Source of the DNA: Gerris lacustris
Lineage: Eukaryota > Arthropoda > Insecta > Hemiptera > Gerridae
Assembly: GCA_951217055.1 (NCBI GenBank)
Contig: OX578276.1
Location: forward strand, 64,791,144 to 64,855,143
Reading direction: 5' to 3'
DNA length: 64,000 nt
Shown here: piece by piece, positions 12,618 through 25,913 of the stretch
Position numbering within the stretch: position 1 is the first letter of the stretch
Layout: every line of letters starts with the position of its first letter
The notes under the pieces: model-generated
What the model was told of the DNA's origin: nothing
What the model saw: the letters and a program-made list of their open reading frames with translations, nothing else
Databases searched by the model: none
Translations under genes and position numbers: made by a program

Positions 12618-15600
12618 CGCTGTGCGCTGACTAGCCCACACTTGGCCTGTTTATTTTAAGTACCCACAAGCAATGGAATGCTGCAGTGCACAATGGGTGT
12701 TCGATATCATTTGTTTATGCTCCCCCGTACATGTTCGTTCGTGCTTATTCGTTAGGTGCGAATCTATCTTTAATCTTAATTTCTACCTGTTTAATTATTT
12801 TTAATTTAATATGTGTATAGCTAATTTAAGATTAAACTGATTATGTCTATTAATTATTTGAAGGATCTCAGTATTTTAATAAACATTCACATAATTTTTC
12901 TAATTTTCCAATGTATTGGTTCCTAAAATATGATTTATAAAACGGAATTACAGTAAAGACCTTTCCTCATAAATATTCGAAGGAAATCGCTGACATTTAA
13001 TTTTAAAATGATAGATAGGTGAATAAATCTACATAAACAGTAGAAATATTTATATTCATTGTCTTGGACATATTCTGCTTTCAACATAATATGTTTATAT
13101 TATAATATTATCTGTTGAAAAAAATATTGTAATGGTCCAATCTTCTTATTATACAGTTAGTATATGCGGATGAAACTTATTATGAATTATTTGTGGTGCA
13201 ATATACATAGGGAAATATGGTGCATTCATTATAAATGTAATTTTTTTTTTTTGCACGGGTTCATTATTATTCTTCTTATGCCGTGTATATGAAACTTCTT
13301 TGAACGAGAATTAATCTATGCAATAAAGTGTAATTGTATTCGATTTGGCATTTTATAATTTCTAATAAAATATAAATTAGAATTTCCTAAAAGAAAAGCC
13401 AATACATGTATGTATACCATATTATTTATGTGTGTTAGCTTATTACGGATCTCTCTATTCTAATTTTATTTAAGTCCTAACTAATGTTACTAAATATATT
13501 AGTGGGTTTAATAACTCTTCTTTTTCATGGTAAGTTTTAAACTGACTAAAACTTATACTTAACCAGATTTCATTGCTTATTCTTTACATTAAAGGTTCTA
13601 TAAACTATAGTACATTTCGTCTACTTCATTTCTTAAGAGCTGCGCAAATATTTGGTCTCAAGTTTTATATTCAGTGTATTAAGATTATGCATAATTACTT
13701 ACTTTACCAAGTCCTCTTTTGCAGTTTAGGGTCTGACGAGAAGTAGTTATGATTTCTGTAGGCATCAATAAATTATTTTAATTTAATGTTGTCAGCTAAA
13801 ATCATGCTTATCACATTTCTCTCTCTCTCTCTATCACTTCCATATCCCTTTCGATTACCCTTTATCTTCCCGCGTCTGTAAGCCCACTTCCCACTACATA
13901 AACACCCCCAACCTAGTGCGATTCAGTCCACCTTCAAATACACAACGTGCAATTCACCTTCACCCTTCGTTTTTTCTAATAAGCAATTAAAACTTAATAA
14001 TCTTTTATATCCAAAGGGTTTCTTTTATTGATTTCTAGTCCATTTAACCCACCGTTATAGGATTTATGGCACCAAACGGCTTTCCTACCATGAATCCAGA
14101 TCTTGCTACCTTCAGTCACTTTTGTTCCAAGGTTTTTTTTATTTTTTCTTTTTTTTTAAGAGAGATTAATTATTTATTTATTTAAATGTACATTTCATAG
14201 ATCTTTTCTTACAATTTTGGTAACCGCAAAAGCAAATCTTGAGTGCGGCCTTCAGTGATCATACCACATAATTATTATAGATAATTATTCTCAATATGTG
14301 TACAGTAACATATAATTTGCAGAGTAATAAATATAATTTAAATACATAATAATATTATATTAACAAATATATAAATACAATAAAAATAAAAATAACAGAC
14401 CATGAAATAAAATAAACAAAGTGAAATAACAGTGTAAACATAACAGAATTACAAATAAAAATTATCTATTAACCCGACACTATAATATGTAAAAATAGTT
14501 TAAAACAATTTATTTATTAATGTTTACAATCCTGTTAAGTGTGATTTTTAAAAAGTTTGGGGGAGATGATGTGAGTTATTGTTACAAGCGGTAAATGGTA
14601 CAGGCTAGGTACTGTGAATTTAAAAGATATAATTTGCTCAGTTTTCCTTATTTGGTGTTCCGATCTTCCTTTTTCTATCAATCATCATCGCATTTGTCTT
14701 GATTTAGATTTGGATTTGTATGTATCTATGTATTGGATCTCCATTTCTCTGGATTCTGGTTTATCAGCCCTTATGTCCATTATCCATTGAACTTTTTCAG
14801 CCACTTATTCAATTAAAACAAGTTCATCCCAAAAAAAATTGTATCAGGATTACTCTAACCTTGATCAAATTTCTAACATGGTAGTCTCTTAACCTTGTAT
14901 TGTAAGTCTTTTGCAGTCATGCCATCTCCATAGCTACAATTTAAAGAGAGGTTATATTATTATACCTTGGTCAAAAGAAGAGAGTTCAATGGTCAAAAGA
15001 ATGACGACACCCTTTCCATTAAACGCTCTAAAAAGTCAGTGGTTAATTTAAATTGTGGAAATGAAGCCTAGTTATTCGAAAGACTATAATCGTTATTAAA
15101 TGTTTATCAGTTTGTGTAAATTATTACAAAAATAGCAAATAATCTATACTACATTACTAGGTCATCAGTGATCTTAAGAAACCTGCAATGAAAATATTTG
15201 CCATTGTAATTTAGCCAAATGAGTTCTACTTATTTAATTATTCGTGATGAGAATATTCCAGAAAATCATGAGAGAAAATTCTATTTCAGACAGTTTTCTT
15301 AAGTAGAAATTAACTTTTCGTAAAAAAAAAAAAATTAAATTTAAATTAACTTGGTACTTTTGATTTTCAAAATAACTTATTCAAAATAATATTTCCAATT
15401 TTGTTGAATAAATCATAAAACTCATATGTCCCATGTCAACTTTTGTATATTCTTGTTTGCTCAATGATATAACATTCATCTAAATGCTAATACCTATCAT
15501 CCCCTTAAATAGAGTCCACGTGCAACAGCATCGGTTTTCAAGATAAATATTCGTTTTGAATAGGAAGAATATAGGGATATTAGCTTAAAAAAAGAAGTTT

Positions 15601-16250
15601 ATCTTATGTTATAAGGTTTGTTCCAACCCCCCTGTATGTAACGTCCTTTGTATCGTCCCACGGACGACAATATGTATGTCAGCAATATATTTTTTTATTC
15701 TAGTTTTAAATAGTTCCAAAGATATTTAATATGATTAAACAAAGGGAGGCCTGTATTGATTATTTTATAAATTTAAATGATATAATTAAGACATGTCATC
15801 ATAAATTCGAAAGTATTATTTTATATTTTTTAAATGGAATAGTTTTAAATGGAAATTCTAATATATTACAAATTTAAATTTTGATTTAACAACAATAATA
15901 ATAATAATAATCCATTACAAGGCTACAAGTTTTCCGTTTAGAAATGATAAAATCTCTGGGTGTAAAACAGTTGAAAATAAGACACAAAAATAAGTGGTTT
16001 GATTTATAATTAAAAAAAAAATAATAATATGAACACTGACCATTATTATCAGCTTAATCCTGCTAACTATTGAATCTGATACAGACATGAAATTGGTAAA
16101 AACTTCTAAATGCCGAGTTCAAGAGATTTTATGAAAAATGACACTTCAAAAATGTTACATCGAGTCCACACCTCCAACAAGGAAACGGCAAGTCGTATGC
16201 TGCTGTAAAAATTTTGGTTGTACATGAATAGGTATTATTTTTTTTTAATG
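12618..16250. other. AT-rich region; possible LINE 3' tail only
   Basis: No gene is recognised. A CT-rich patch lies at 13815-13980. At 14130-14200 the minus strand reads AAATAAATAAATAATTAATC into an A-rich tail, which could be the 3' end of an old LINE, but no coding sequence supports it. Confidence 0.45.
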
Positions 16251-16300
16251 TCACTCTGATTTGTAAAAAAAAAAAAAAGAGGTAATTGTTAAGAGATAAA

Positions 16301-16305
<5 letters not shown>

Positions 16306-16345
<40 letters not shown>
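16306..16345. repeat. T40 homopolymer
   Basis: Forty uninterrupted T residues. Possibly the A-tail of a minus-strand retroelement, though no coding remnant adjoins it. Confidence 0.9.
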
Positions 16346-16346
<1 letters not shown>

Positions 16347-16399
16347 TATTAAATCGAGCAATGGCGAACTTATTACTTTTTTTTCTTTGCGGGGTATCA

Positions 16400-17270
16400 T
16401 CATTTAAAAGTAAATTAAAAATATATAACGTGTTTTCAAAATGGCTGCCAATATAACCCCGAAATAGCCCAAGAAAATATGTAAATATACATGTCAGTAG
16501 TCCAATGATATATATGCCGAGAGTTCATTCAAACATGTCGAATTTTACAAAATTTGGGTGCATGTAACCATCAAGACCCAAATTTTTTATTTTTTTGTAA
16601 TTTTTGAGTAGGGTTCATTTTAAAGGCATTGGAAAGTAATTCACAAATACATCAAATATCAAGCTTTCAAAATGGTAGCCATTATAATCCCTTAATAACC
16701 CCCAAAAGAATTCCCATTCTTTTTTTGACTGGTAATAAAAAAGTGAAACAATTACATAAATATATTATTCTCTGTAGTCCCAGTATATTTCCGGGAGTTC
16801 TTTAAAAAAATCGAATTTTAGAAAATTTGAGTGCACGTAACAATGGAGATCCAAAATGTTTATTTTTTGTAATTTTTGAGTGGAGTGTCATTTTAAAGGC
16901 ATTGGAAAGTAAATCACAAATATATATCGAGCCTTCAAAATGGTGGTCATTATACCTCCAAACTAACCAATAATCTGGCCCCAAAGAAAGTCCCCCCTCC
17001 ACTACCCCATAAGGACTGGTCTTAAAAATGTGAAAAAATACATAAATGTCCATATCTGTAGTCCAATTATATAATATTTGCCGAGAGTTTATTTAAAAAA
17101 ATCGAATTTTAGAAAAAGTTGGGTGCGCGTAACTATGGTGATCCAAAAATTTTATTTTTTGAGTGGGGTATTATTATAAAGATATTGGAAAGTTGATCAC
17201 AAATATAACTAGAGTTTTAAAAATGGAGGGCTATTTTACTCCTAAAATAACAAAAAAAGTGCCTATTTAA
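16400..17270. repeat. Degenerate tandem array, unit ~273-285 bp
   Basis: The ordered blocks TTCAAAATGG, GCCGAGAGTT, AATCGAATTTTA, GTAAC..TGG and AAAGGCATTGGAAAGTAA repeat. The last block is at 16621, 16894 and 17177, giving spacings of 273 and 283 bp. Units have diverged strongly, so this is an old satellite-like array of three to four copies. The 83-codon frame on the minus strand at 16802-17053 is a by-product. Confidence 0.75.
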
Positions 17271-17279
17271 AATGATAAA

Positions 17280-18830
17280 GAAAAATGTGTGCACTTTGCT
17301 TATAAAAAGTGGGACTTTTTATACATTTTTTAATAAGAAAACATAAAAGTAGGAAATATGAAATTTTATTAGGAAATCCTTTTAGTATTTTGCTAGCTAG
17401 TACTTGATGGGATTTTTATTTTTTGTAAAGACATTAATAAGATGAACTGCAGTAAAACATTTATGTATATTTAAATCATTAACCGGTTTAGTATAACCGG
17501 ATCTGTAACCTTGTGAAAAAATAACTCTTTATCAAGAGGCATACTGTTTAAACTCCTGCTATACAAACTCTGAAATTAAATTTAATTTATTATAAACATT
17601 TAAAACTTACCTAAAATCCAAAGAAAATAATTTACGGGTGAAAAAATAAATATTAGTTTTTCTAGACTGTTTCATGTTTTTTCGTGTAGTATCCTTAGAA
17701 CCCTTACTATCTAACTTTACATCCTACTGTATATGTAGCAGCCTGACTGTATTCAAAATAAATTTATCCAACAAATACAAATAAGAATCTGAGGTAAGCT
17801 AGGGGAAACATTTATTTAAATTTAAATAAGGGCCATTCTGGTAGTTTTCATGCCAAGAGTCTGCAATAAAACTGTTTCCTTTATTTTATCTGTTTCTCTG
17901 AATGTATTTTACAAAAGGGGAAATGGTACGGCTAAAGTTCATTTTAGTTAAAACTGAGATAAGAGTAATTAAATGTTTTCTTTCACAGACCTGGTGAACT
18001 AACTACTAATAACTCTATGTCTTAACTTGCAATTGAATTATTAAAAACATTCAGAAACACGTTATAGTTCATTGAGTACACATTAGTTAAAAGCTCAATA
18101 TTTAAGTTTCATCTAAGGTCATTTTAGTGAACTTCAAAGATTATTGTTAATCCTACTCTGAAAAACTATTAAAGTTTTAACTGTCTTGAACTTTGAAGAC
18201 TATTTTAAGCCTGCTCTGAAAAACTATTAAACACTCACATATATCAGGTTTGGATTTGCATTAATGGTTCAGTAAAATCTGAATAATATGGTGGCAAATA
18301 GTAAGCTAACATATTATCCAGATATTACTAAACTAAAGGTATAGATACAAATCCATACCTCGTTCAGGTGAATGAAAGTAGTTTTCAGAGCAGAATAAAC
18401 AATGATGAAATTTTGATGGTAGGTCCCAACTAGCCCCATATTAATTTCAGCCTTGGTATATTATCCACATGCGTAGAAACTGTAACTCAGGCACTTAACT
18501 GTGTCTCATTATACTAAAGAAATTTAGATGGTTTGTCAAAAATAGTCTGAAGATTAGGCCTACATTAATTTCAACCGTTTTCGAATATTACATATTAATA
18601 AATTGGTACATTTATTCCTACATTAATTTGACAGGTTTTTTTTTTTATATATATAAAAGGGGGAAAATAAATGAATTATACAGCAATTGGTCTGGGTAAA
18701 AATACGTTATAGGGCGCGATGAAGCTTAGTTCATAGCACTGAATAATAGCTTAACATTTATGAAGAAATCGTAATAGTGAAAAGAAAAACACGAAAAAAT
18801 CATAAACTAAAAAAATAAAGGTCTATTTAT
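17280..18830. other. AT-rich region without recognisable features
   Basis: Contains a small local duplication (GAAAAACTATTAAA near 18160 and 18215) and otherwise nothing that I can identify. Confidence 0.5.
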
Positions 18831-19090
18831 GATGGCCATGGGCTGGGGACGTGAGCTGTCCGGTTAGTGTTAATGCTACACCGGGCCACATACGGGGATA
18901 GTTGGGATAAATTGTCTTTTAAAGACCAAATGGCCCTGCGACGCTCCAAAACTCACCCTTTCTGGGAAAACTCAGATGGTCCAGTGTAGCTCGGTAAGTC
19001 CAGCATCTGGTTTAGACAAGTTTAAAATCCGCGACGCCACGCCACGGATCCGAGGCTCGGCCTTCCCATGTGTGGCATTTTTGAACCACC
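18830..19090. repeat. GC-rich patch, probable repeat fragment
   Basis: About 260 bp of clearly higher GC than the flanks, with blocks such as GGACGTGAGCTGTCCGG and GACGCCACGCCACGGATCC. No stable reading frame. A second GC-rich patch lies at 19500-19650. Both look like fragments of interspersed repeats, but no family was recognised. Confidence 0.3.
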
Positions 19091-19740
19091 TTCTTCTTAA
19101 AAGCTACTCATCCAATTTAAATACTTAGGAAAATTCTTTGGCTCCGAAACTTTACTAGGAAAGGTAAAAAATCAAGTTTTATAGTACCTCAGGTCAAAAA
19201 TGGCGTTATTTGGCCATTTTTCGTCAATAACATTTAAAATAATAATTGTTGCGTTTATTAGGGGGATTTTGTACCTCTCGAAAAGTTCTACTGGTTGTTG
19301 AAAGGACATTTTTATTTTTTTTATCAATCACCTTTTTTTTAAGCACTTGAAAAATTACTATTTTTTTCACGTTGAGAGCTTGTTTCTCCCTGACTCACTC
19401 GATCAATTTTTCATCACCCATTTTTTTGAATTAACGAAAAAAAAAAAATAATAATAATTTCTTCAGGCTAGTATAAAAACAGCTCTGAACCTGATCAGAT
19501 CAGCCCCGGAAAGTTGACGTATCTCACTCGAGGTCATGCGTAGCTTTCGACTGTGCGATGCGTGAACGTGGCGGGTCCAGGAAACCACCGTCCGTGTCCG
19601 TGCCCCGTATGAGGCACATCCCCGGACAAGGTCCGACCCTTAAGTACTATAAACGCTCCCATTATAGTTCCATAAAATAAAATTAATTCGTACAAAATGA
19701 AACATGTTAAAAGAGAAAACAATGATACATGAAAAATTCA

Positions 19741-21660
19741 AGCCAGGGCAATTCTGACGTTAAATGGCCTTTCAAAATATGTGTCAGGAGATGAAGTTAA
19801 ACCTACTGAAGTAAATGGAAAGAAAACGATCTTAACTCAAAATCATAACTAATTATCTTAGTATCGCCTACCGAACTGAAACAAGTGAAGAAATGGTAAA
19901 AGTTCCAAAGATAAATATATGGGAAGCTCATGAAAACAATTTTCAAAGCAAAGGTCCAGCTTGGAAAGCGGAACTTTTAAAGCATTTGATTATAAAGAAA
20001 CTGATGGAAGGTGGTGATTTTAGAGATATTTTTTCTGATTTTTGAGAGACTTTTCCGGTATAGTCGACAAACTGTCAGAAATGGAGATAAAAATTAACAA
20101 CGATCTGTTATGTATCGTAATGCTATATTTATTACCATCATGAAACGAGAACTTTCGTATAGCAATAGGCTCAAGAGACAAATTACAATCACTAAAAAAT
20201 CTAAAAATAACAATCAGAAAAATCAAGACAACAAAAAAATGATCCAACAAAATCGTTGCAAGACGCATTTATTGGAAAAAATAAAAATGTAATATATACA
20301 AACGTCAAAATAAACGAATAGATAATTACAAAAATAAAAATAATCAAAATGAAACTGATCGATGTGAGAAGTGTAAACGGGGAAACCTTACGGTCACAAT
20401 GCTAAAAACTATAGAACTGAATGGAAAAATATAGAATAATCAACATTTAAAATTGAAAAATGCCATTCGAAAGCATCAAACCAGTTAAAAATTAAAAGAA
20501 CACCATGGTTCTTGATAGCGGATGCACTTCACACATGTGTGGAGATAACAATACATTTTATAAATTAGAAGAAAAACCTAAAGGAAAATTAAATCTAGTA
20601 TCAGATAAATGCAAAATGAAATCATAGGTTCAGAAGAAGTCAAAATATGTATACGTGAATGCAGAAGACCCAACATCATCAGTAAGGATGACAGACCACA
20701 CTTTACGTACGGCTCTAAGTACTAGCTGCATGTCAGTAAGTAAAACAACTGACAAATGGTATGACATAACATTTAGACATAAAGGCTCAAAAATGTTAAC
20801 ATGTTAACTACACACAATAGACAAAATGGATTGTATAATATTAATAACATTAAAAACAAAATAAATCAAAAGGAAAATAATATAATAACTAACAACACTC
20901 CTAAGACAAACACATCATTTGGCACACAAAGACATGATGACATTAGTTTACGGCACAATAAATTAGCACATTTAAATTTATCAGATAAGAAACAATCATT
21001 CAAAAATAATATAATTTTAGGACTTCATTTCGATCAAACAAAAAAATTAGGTAATTGTGAAACATTTACCCAGGGAAAATGATCTAGGTTACTGTTTCCA
21101 ATAGAAAATGTATAAAGGAATAAAACTGAATTATTAAATTTATTCACTCAAATGTGTGTGGACCATTCCGAGTACTAGCACCGGGAGGGGCACGATACTT
21201 TGTCATATTTATAGATGATGTATCGAGATACAATTGAGTATACTTCATAAAGCACAAAAACGAAGTTCTTCAAAATTAAAGGAATACAAAAATGACGTTG
21301 ACATTTCAATGGGAATAAATATAAAATATGTTGCAGAATATTGTTCAAAAGACTTTGACAAATATCTAAAAGAGTGCGAAGTACAAAGAAGGCTGACAGC
21401 ACCATACACACAGTAGCAGAAAGGCTTAGCGGAGAGAAAAAAATAGGAAACTGGAGGAACGAGCTAGACGTTAATAACTAGAAGCCAATTTAATTACTAT
21501 ATTTTGGGCTGAAGGCATAAATACGGCTAATTATTATATCTTAAAATTCGAAAAAATAAATGAGGAAGAAATTGAGAAAGACTACATAGAAATACAAATC
21601 AATCCATTAAATAAAGAAAAAGTAAAAGAACCGACTACACAATAAGTCAGAAGATCAGAA
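19741..21660 (+). pseudogene. Decayed Ty1/copia-type gag-pol (5' truncated, RT lost)
   Basis: Frame-by-frame translation gives the copia order. Gag remnants start near 19741 (LTLNGLSKYVSGDEVKPTE) and continue through a region of the type LSEMEIKINNDL. A protease remnant near 20510 reads VLDSGCTSHMCGDN, with the DSG active site typical of copia. A GAG_pre-integrase domain at 20930-21075 keeps LRHNKLAHLN and NCETFTQGK; the second Cys of the finger is Phe. The integrase core near 21180 includes ARYFVIFIDDVSRYN, and further fragments follow to about 21640. The frame breaks many times and carries several stops, and after the integrase the RT and RNase H are absent. This is a dead copy. Confidence 0.85.
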
Positions 21661-21721
21661 AGAACAAAAAGACCTTTTTCCGGAGGAGATCCTCCCATGT
21701 GTGAGCGAGGGTTTGGTAGAA

Positions 21722-21765
21722 GAAATCCTCAAGAAAATCCCGGAGGCTTTTTCCTTGAGGATTTC
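21722..21765. repeat. Perfect 12-bp inverted repeat (hairpin)
   Basis: GAAATCCTCAAG at 21722-21733 and its exact reverse complement at 21754-21765 surround a 20-nt loop, between the integrase remnant and the candidate LTR of the copia element. Confidence 0.7.
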
Positions 21766-21784
21766 CTCTTCGTGTATGGCCACC

Positions 21785-22260
21785 TTGAGGGGGAGTCTTC
21801 GAACTGGCAAGTGACACAAGTGATAAGTTGACACACGTGACACATGTGACGAGTGAAGACACGTACACAGATGACAGACAAGTTAATATTTATTGTATAT
21901 TGTATTTTTTGTGATTATAGAAGTCTCCTTAAAGGAATAAAATTACTAATTTTTTAATTCATATTTAAAAGTTTAAATTTTATCAAAGCTATGTGCCATA
22001 CTAATTGATAAAGTATTTTTAATATAAAAGAAATGGGTGTGAAATAAATAATATGTAAAGTCAGGTGTTACATTCAAACATAACGCTGAGTAAACGCACT
22101 AACACACTTACATGTTACCGACGTAGCATTCTACTGTTTTCTGCATAAGCTCTGCGAGCTATGAAGAGTTAGACATTATCGTTTTAACTTACGAGTGTTT
22201 CACATCATCTTACATTTGTATTTCCTTTTCTGTTTGTCAAATAAAATAATTGTTTTTTAA
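21785..22260 (+). mobile_element. Candidate copia 3' LTR with polypurine tract
   Basis: TTGAGGGGGAG at about 21783-21794 resembles the polypurine tract of copia elements, and AT-rich non-coding sequence with AATAAA-type signals follows to about 22260. No 5' LTR is present for comparison, so the boundaries are guesses. Confidence 0.3.
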
Positions 22261-22728
22261 AAACTATTTTTTTTGGACCACGAACGAAACTCAGGACTTG
22301 AAGTAGAAATAAGTCTTGTTAATTTACTCTTGGCATCAACTTGTTTTTAACTCCTCAGCAAAATAGTCAGGGGGGAATGGATGGCTGAGAAGGAATGGAG
22401 TTTTCAAGTTTGATCAATTTCCTCTTGAAATTATCTGAAAAGTTTCTGTTGTCCTTAGTAACAGAAGAAGGGAGGTCCATGATTAGAGATTCCTTTAATA
22501 TTATACTTGCTTTCCCACTAAATTGTTCTAATCAAATCACGTAATGCCCAATATTTTTTTCTTTATAAAAATAAACTTTATTTAACTTAACTTTTTACAA
22601 ATATTTTCAGACCTGGGATATATTTTAAGTCATTAGCTTTAAAGTTTTTCCGTGTAACACTATACTAAATCAAATTAAAATTATAACTTTAAAAAGTGAA
22701 CTTTAAAAATGTTAATAAATTGACATTA

Positions 22729-22840
22729 AAAAAAAAAAAAAAAAAAAAAAAATCCTACCAGGTGGGGAATCTAACCGATGCATGTAGCGATTAGTCCTCC
22801 GAATCCAACGACCTTAACTCATTGCTGGCGTAGAGACAAT
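22729..22840 (-). repeat. tRNA-like sequence beside an A/T run
   Basis: Read on the minus strand, 22840 to 22755 contains GGTTAGATTCC, close to a B box, and an A-box-like region upstream. It ends at a run of more than 20 T residues (A run on plus at about 22729-22752), which would act as a Pol III terminator. The arms do not pair well, so a tRNA-derived repeat is more likely than a functional tRNA. Confidence 0.35.
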
Positions 22841-23262
22841 TGTTTCTAAGCATTCAATTTAATGTAGTCTACATAGAGGAGTCAGCTCTCCCATTAGCCC
22901 AGGGAGTCGATGGCCAGAAGGACGAGCAAAACGCTAAAGAATTTTAAGGATTTGTGCTGGCAGTTCAAAACCCTATCACTTTAAAAAAATAAACAAAGCA
23001 CATTCTAGAGTGAATCTGATTTGTTATCAATATGACTAAACCTCATATTACCCTAAATATGTTATATGGACACAACAAATATTTATTACTTATATTTTAA
23101 AACATCTATATTTTTATTAATAATTGATTTTTGAAATCCTTTATTCCATGTTGCATTGCTTTTAAAGTAAATTGTCACGTAATCAAAAATATTTTGTAAT
23201 ATTTCTTTTCTCATATATTCTTAAATGAATAGTTATTAAATTGTGTTTAATTCTTGTTTCAG

Positions 23263-23335
23263 GATAACGCGAACAGAAAACGATAATCTTGACGGTATAA
23301 ATGAAAATACCGTAGCTCATCAAAATTCAAAAAAG
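23263..23335 (+). CDS. Candidate internal coding exon of an unidentified host gene
   Basis: A pyrimidine-rich stretch ending TTCTTGTTTCAG precedes this 73-nt segment, and AAG|GTACGT follows it, so both splice sites are close to consensus. One frame only is open: one leading base plus 24 codons, ending on a codon boundary; the other two frames contain stops. The peptide is hydrophilic, with TENDNLDGINENT in its centre, and less AT-driven than its surroundings. I do not recognise the protein. If real, the gene would have very large introns filled with mobile elements. It could also be a chance match. Confidence 0.4.
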
Positions 23336-24400
23336 GTACGTTATTTTTTAATTCAGTATCTTGGGTATTTCTAAATAAGAAAATATTTAAAATTGTGTTT
23401 ATAATGTTTTTAAGTTATAAAATTAAGTTTAAATACTGATGCAGACATGGAAGGTATAACTTTTTTGTGACTAAATTATTTTTAATTTAATTATTAAACT
23501 GGCTAGAAAAATTAATTAAAATTTAATTGGATTATAAAACTATAAAACGTTGCATTTAAGAGATAAAAGATTGAACGAAAATGGCATTTAGCAAAAGGGT
23601 CGACATACAAAGAGTTGATATATTTTTTTTAAGCTTGAATGAAGTTGGTAGACGTTGACAACATGTTTCTTTAGAAAATCCAGGAACCAAAGAATTCAGG
23701 ATGCGGAAAACAATTATTCTCTTCATCTCTCTTTCAAACCCAGCTAAGTGTGTGTTGTTTGTGTAGGATACCTTCTTTCTGCTTGAATTCAGATCCCAAA
23801 CTCTAGGAACAATTACAGTTCTATACATTTGCCTTTGGTCCAGTGCCGCATGATGAAGTGGGGACATTTTTACCCAGATTTAGGTAAATCGGATGAGTGT
23901 ACTTCACTTTCATCCAAAAAATTGATTTTTTTTTCAGTTTCAGTGAAAAGAGAAGTAATCTTTATATACAGGGTGGTCCAAAAGTCCCCCCTCCCCCTCT
24001 TAACTTTTGAACGGTTTGAGATAAATTAATGAAACTTGGGGGATTTGTACCATGTAAAGGAAAGTTTGTTTTCATGCAACCACCCACTTTGCCCCTAGGC
24101 CACCCAACTTCAAAATTACAAATTGGAGTGTATATTTTTGATAGTAGATTTGGATTCTACAGTGAAAATAAGAATATTTTTGTTGAAACTTTTTTTTCTA
24201 CCTCCAATATGATATTGATATTGATTGCTTTTTATTTTTCTTCAAATCCAAATTTAACATGGTTTTTCTGTCATTCTACCAGAAAATGGAGACACAAATT
24301 GGCTTATTTAGCGAAAATATTAGTGGAGATGATAGTAATTTATAGTAGAATTGTGTTTCCTACAATGTCTCCATTAACTATGCTCATAGAAAGGAGAAAT

Positions 24401-24412
24401 TATCCATATCTA
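24401..24412. repeat. Target-site duplication, left copy
   Basis: TATCCATATCTA, repeated exactly at 25188-25199; the two copies bracket the LINE fragment. Confidence 0.85.
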
Positions 24413-25187
24413 TTTTTATTATATTTTTTTTTTTTTTTTAACATTTATTGACTATTGCAACTACAATTTATTGTTATAAGCAATAATGATCAGTGAATAA
24501 TAGTGGCTTGACATTGGCAGATATAAGACAGCTATCCAGTAATAGAGCTTATTGGTTGTGATTACAATTCATTACTTCACATAGATTAGGTTTTTAGGTT
24601 AATAAGTCACGAAGCCATTGCCGCTTCAGGCGCCTGGGAGGGTTATCAGGAATGGTTTCGGATGACAGGTTTTTGATAAGAGGATTTGTGTGGAAGGAGA
24701 CTGACTGGTGAAAGGATCTGTATCGGGAAATGGCTAGGTCTCGGACGAATGGGATGTTGAGGTAGTTGTGTAAGGTTTGGTTGGAGACGTAGTAGGGTGC
24801 ATTTACTATGGTTCTGAGGATCTTTGATTGTAAGGATTGGATGCGGTAGGAATTAGAACGTTTGGTGCAGCCCCATAATTCAATGCCATATGTCCTTGCA
24901 GGTTTGAGTATTGTGTTGTATATGAGTACTTTGTTATGTGTGTTGTTGAGTTTTGATTTTTTGTTAAGGAGTCTCTGTAGTAGTTGATATCGTATGTAGA
25001 TGCGTTTGGGTATTGTTGCTGTGTGATGTGCCATGTAAGTCTACGATCAAAGTATATCCCAAGGTAGCGGACAGTACTTGAGTGTGGGATAAGGATTTGG
25101 TTGTGGAAAAGAGGTTCGCAGTTTCCATGTCTTAATGAAAAAGTCACATGGACACTTTTACTTTCGTTTATTTTTATGCGTCATATC
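24413..25187 (-). pseudogene. Jockey-like LINE, 5'-truncated 3' end of reverse transcriptase ORF
   Basis: The minus strand encodes the C-terminal part of a jockey-clade reverse transcriptase: a thumb/connection region with RYLGIYFDRRLTW near 25060, then NKVLIYNTILKPARTYGIEL, SNSYRIQSLQSKILRTIV and NAPYYVSNQTLHNYL, ending at a stop near 24594. The first part lies in another frame, so at least one frameshift is present. The element ends in an A-rich tail (T run on plus at about 24413-24440) and is bracketed by the exact 12-bp duplication TATCCATATCTA, showing a target-primed insertion truncated at its 5' end. Confidence 0.9.
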
Positions 25188-25199
25188 TATCCATATCTA
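25188..25199. repeat. Target-site duplication, right copy
   Basis: TATCCATATCTA, identical to 24401-24412. Confidence 0.85.
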
Positions 25200-25913
25200 A
25201 AATTAATTTAACCTTAAACCTAATTTTATAACTTCTTTGAAAAATGAATAATTTTTTTAAAAATTCGCTGAAATCGACAGTAAATAATAGAATCATGAAT
25301 TCACCGATAGATTTAATATAATTGTTTCTGTAAATTCAGACCTTTCTCCAAGTTAATAGCAAAATATCCTTACGAGAAAAACCTGCTTTTCCGTTTTATT
25401 TATAGAGAAATATGATTACTTAAAAATATATAACATTTGTTGAAATGTAAAAAATGTTTTAATTACATAGTTATTAGTATGGCTTTCAGTTCAAGTTTAC
25501 CGAAGATAATTAAAGCATTGTTCATGGTGTTTATTCTAAAAATGGATATTTTTTGTCTTTGAATTTAAAATCATGTTAACCACTTTTTGTCAAATAGAGA
25601 ACATTTTGGGTCTCTTGTCATTCACCGCGTTGATGTCCATCAAAATTTTTTAAAAGTAGAAGTCCGATTTTGATGAAATATGTTAAATAGCAAATTATTA
25701 CGAAAAACATACTATGGGATTTAAAGATTTCTTTTAGTACAAAGGTAATTTTGTACGAAATGAGTGTAGATACATACATTTTATTAGATATATTGTAGCC
25801 TGTTGTTTTAATATTTTATTACTCTCTATAAGTTAACAGTCTAGTAGATAAAATGGATGATAATGTATTTTATTTATTTATTTTTTAAATTTCACTGCTC
25901 TTGCAGTAATATA

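Larger units (their letters stand above)
23969..25200 (-). mobile_element. Fragment of a mariner-type transposon (copy 1), interrupted by a LINE
   Basis: Starts after a TA with CAGGGTGGTCCAAAAGT, a typical Tc1/mariner end. The next ~240 bp match the beginning of the copy at 25914 closely, in the same orientation (for example ACGGTTTGAGATAAATTAAT). No transposase is readable in this copy. A jockey LINE fragment has inserted at 24412. The right end was not found. An open frame at 24029-24451 only reflects this non-coding end region. Confidence 0.55.

Noticed and set aside
24029..24412. Separate host gene at the GC-richer start of mariner copy 1
   Set aside because: The GC-richer start is the terminal sequence shared with the copy at 25914.
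24029..24451. 140-codon open frame
   Set aside because: Lies in the non-coding end of a mariner copy and runs into a LINE A-tail; its duplicate at 25970 is not open.
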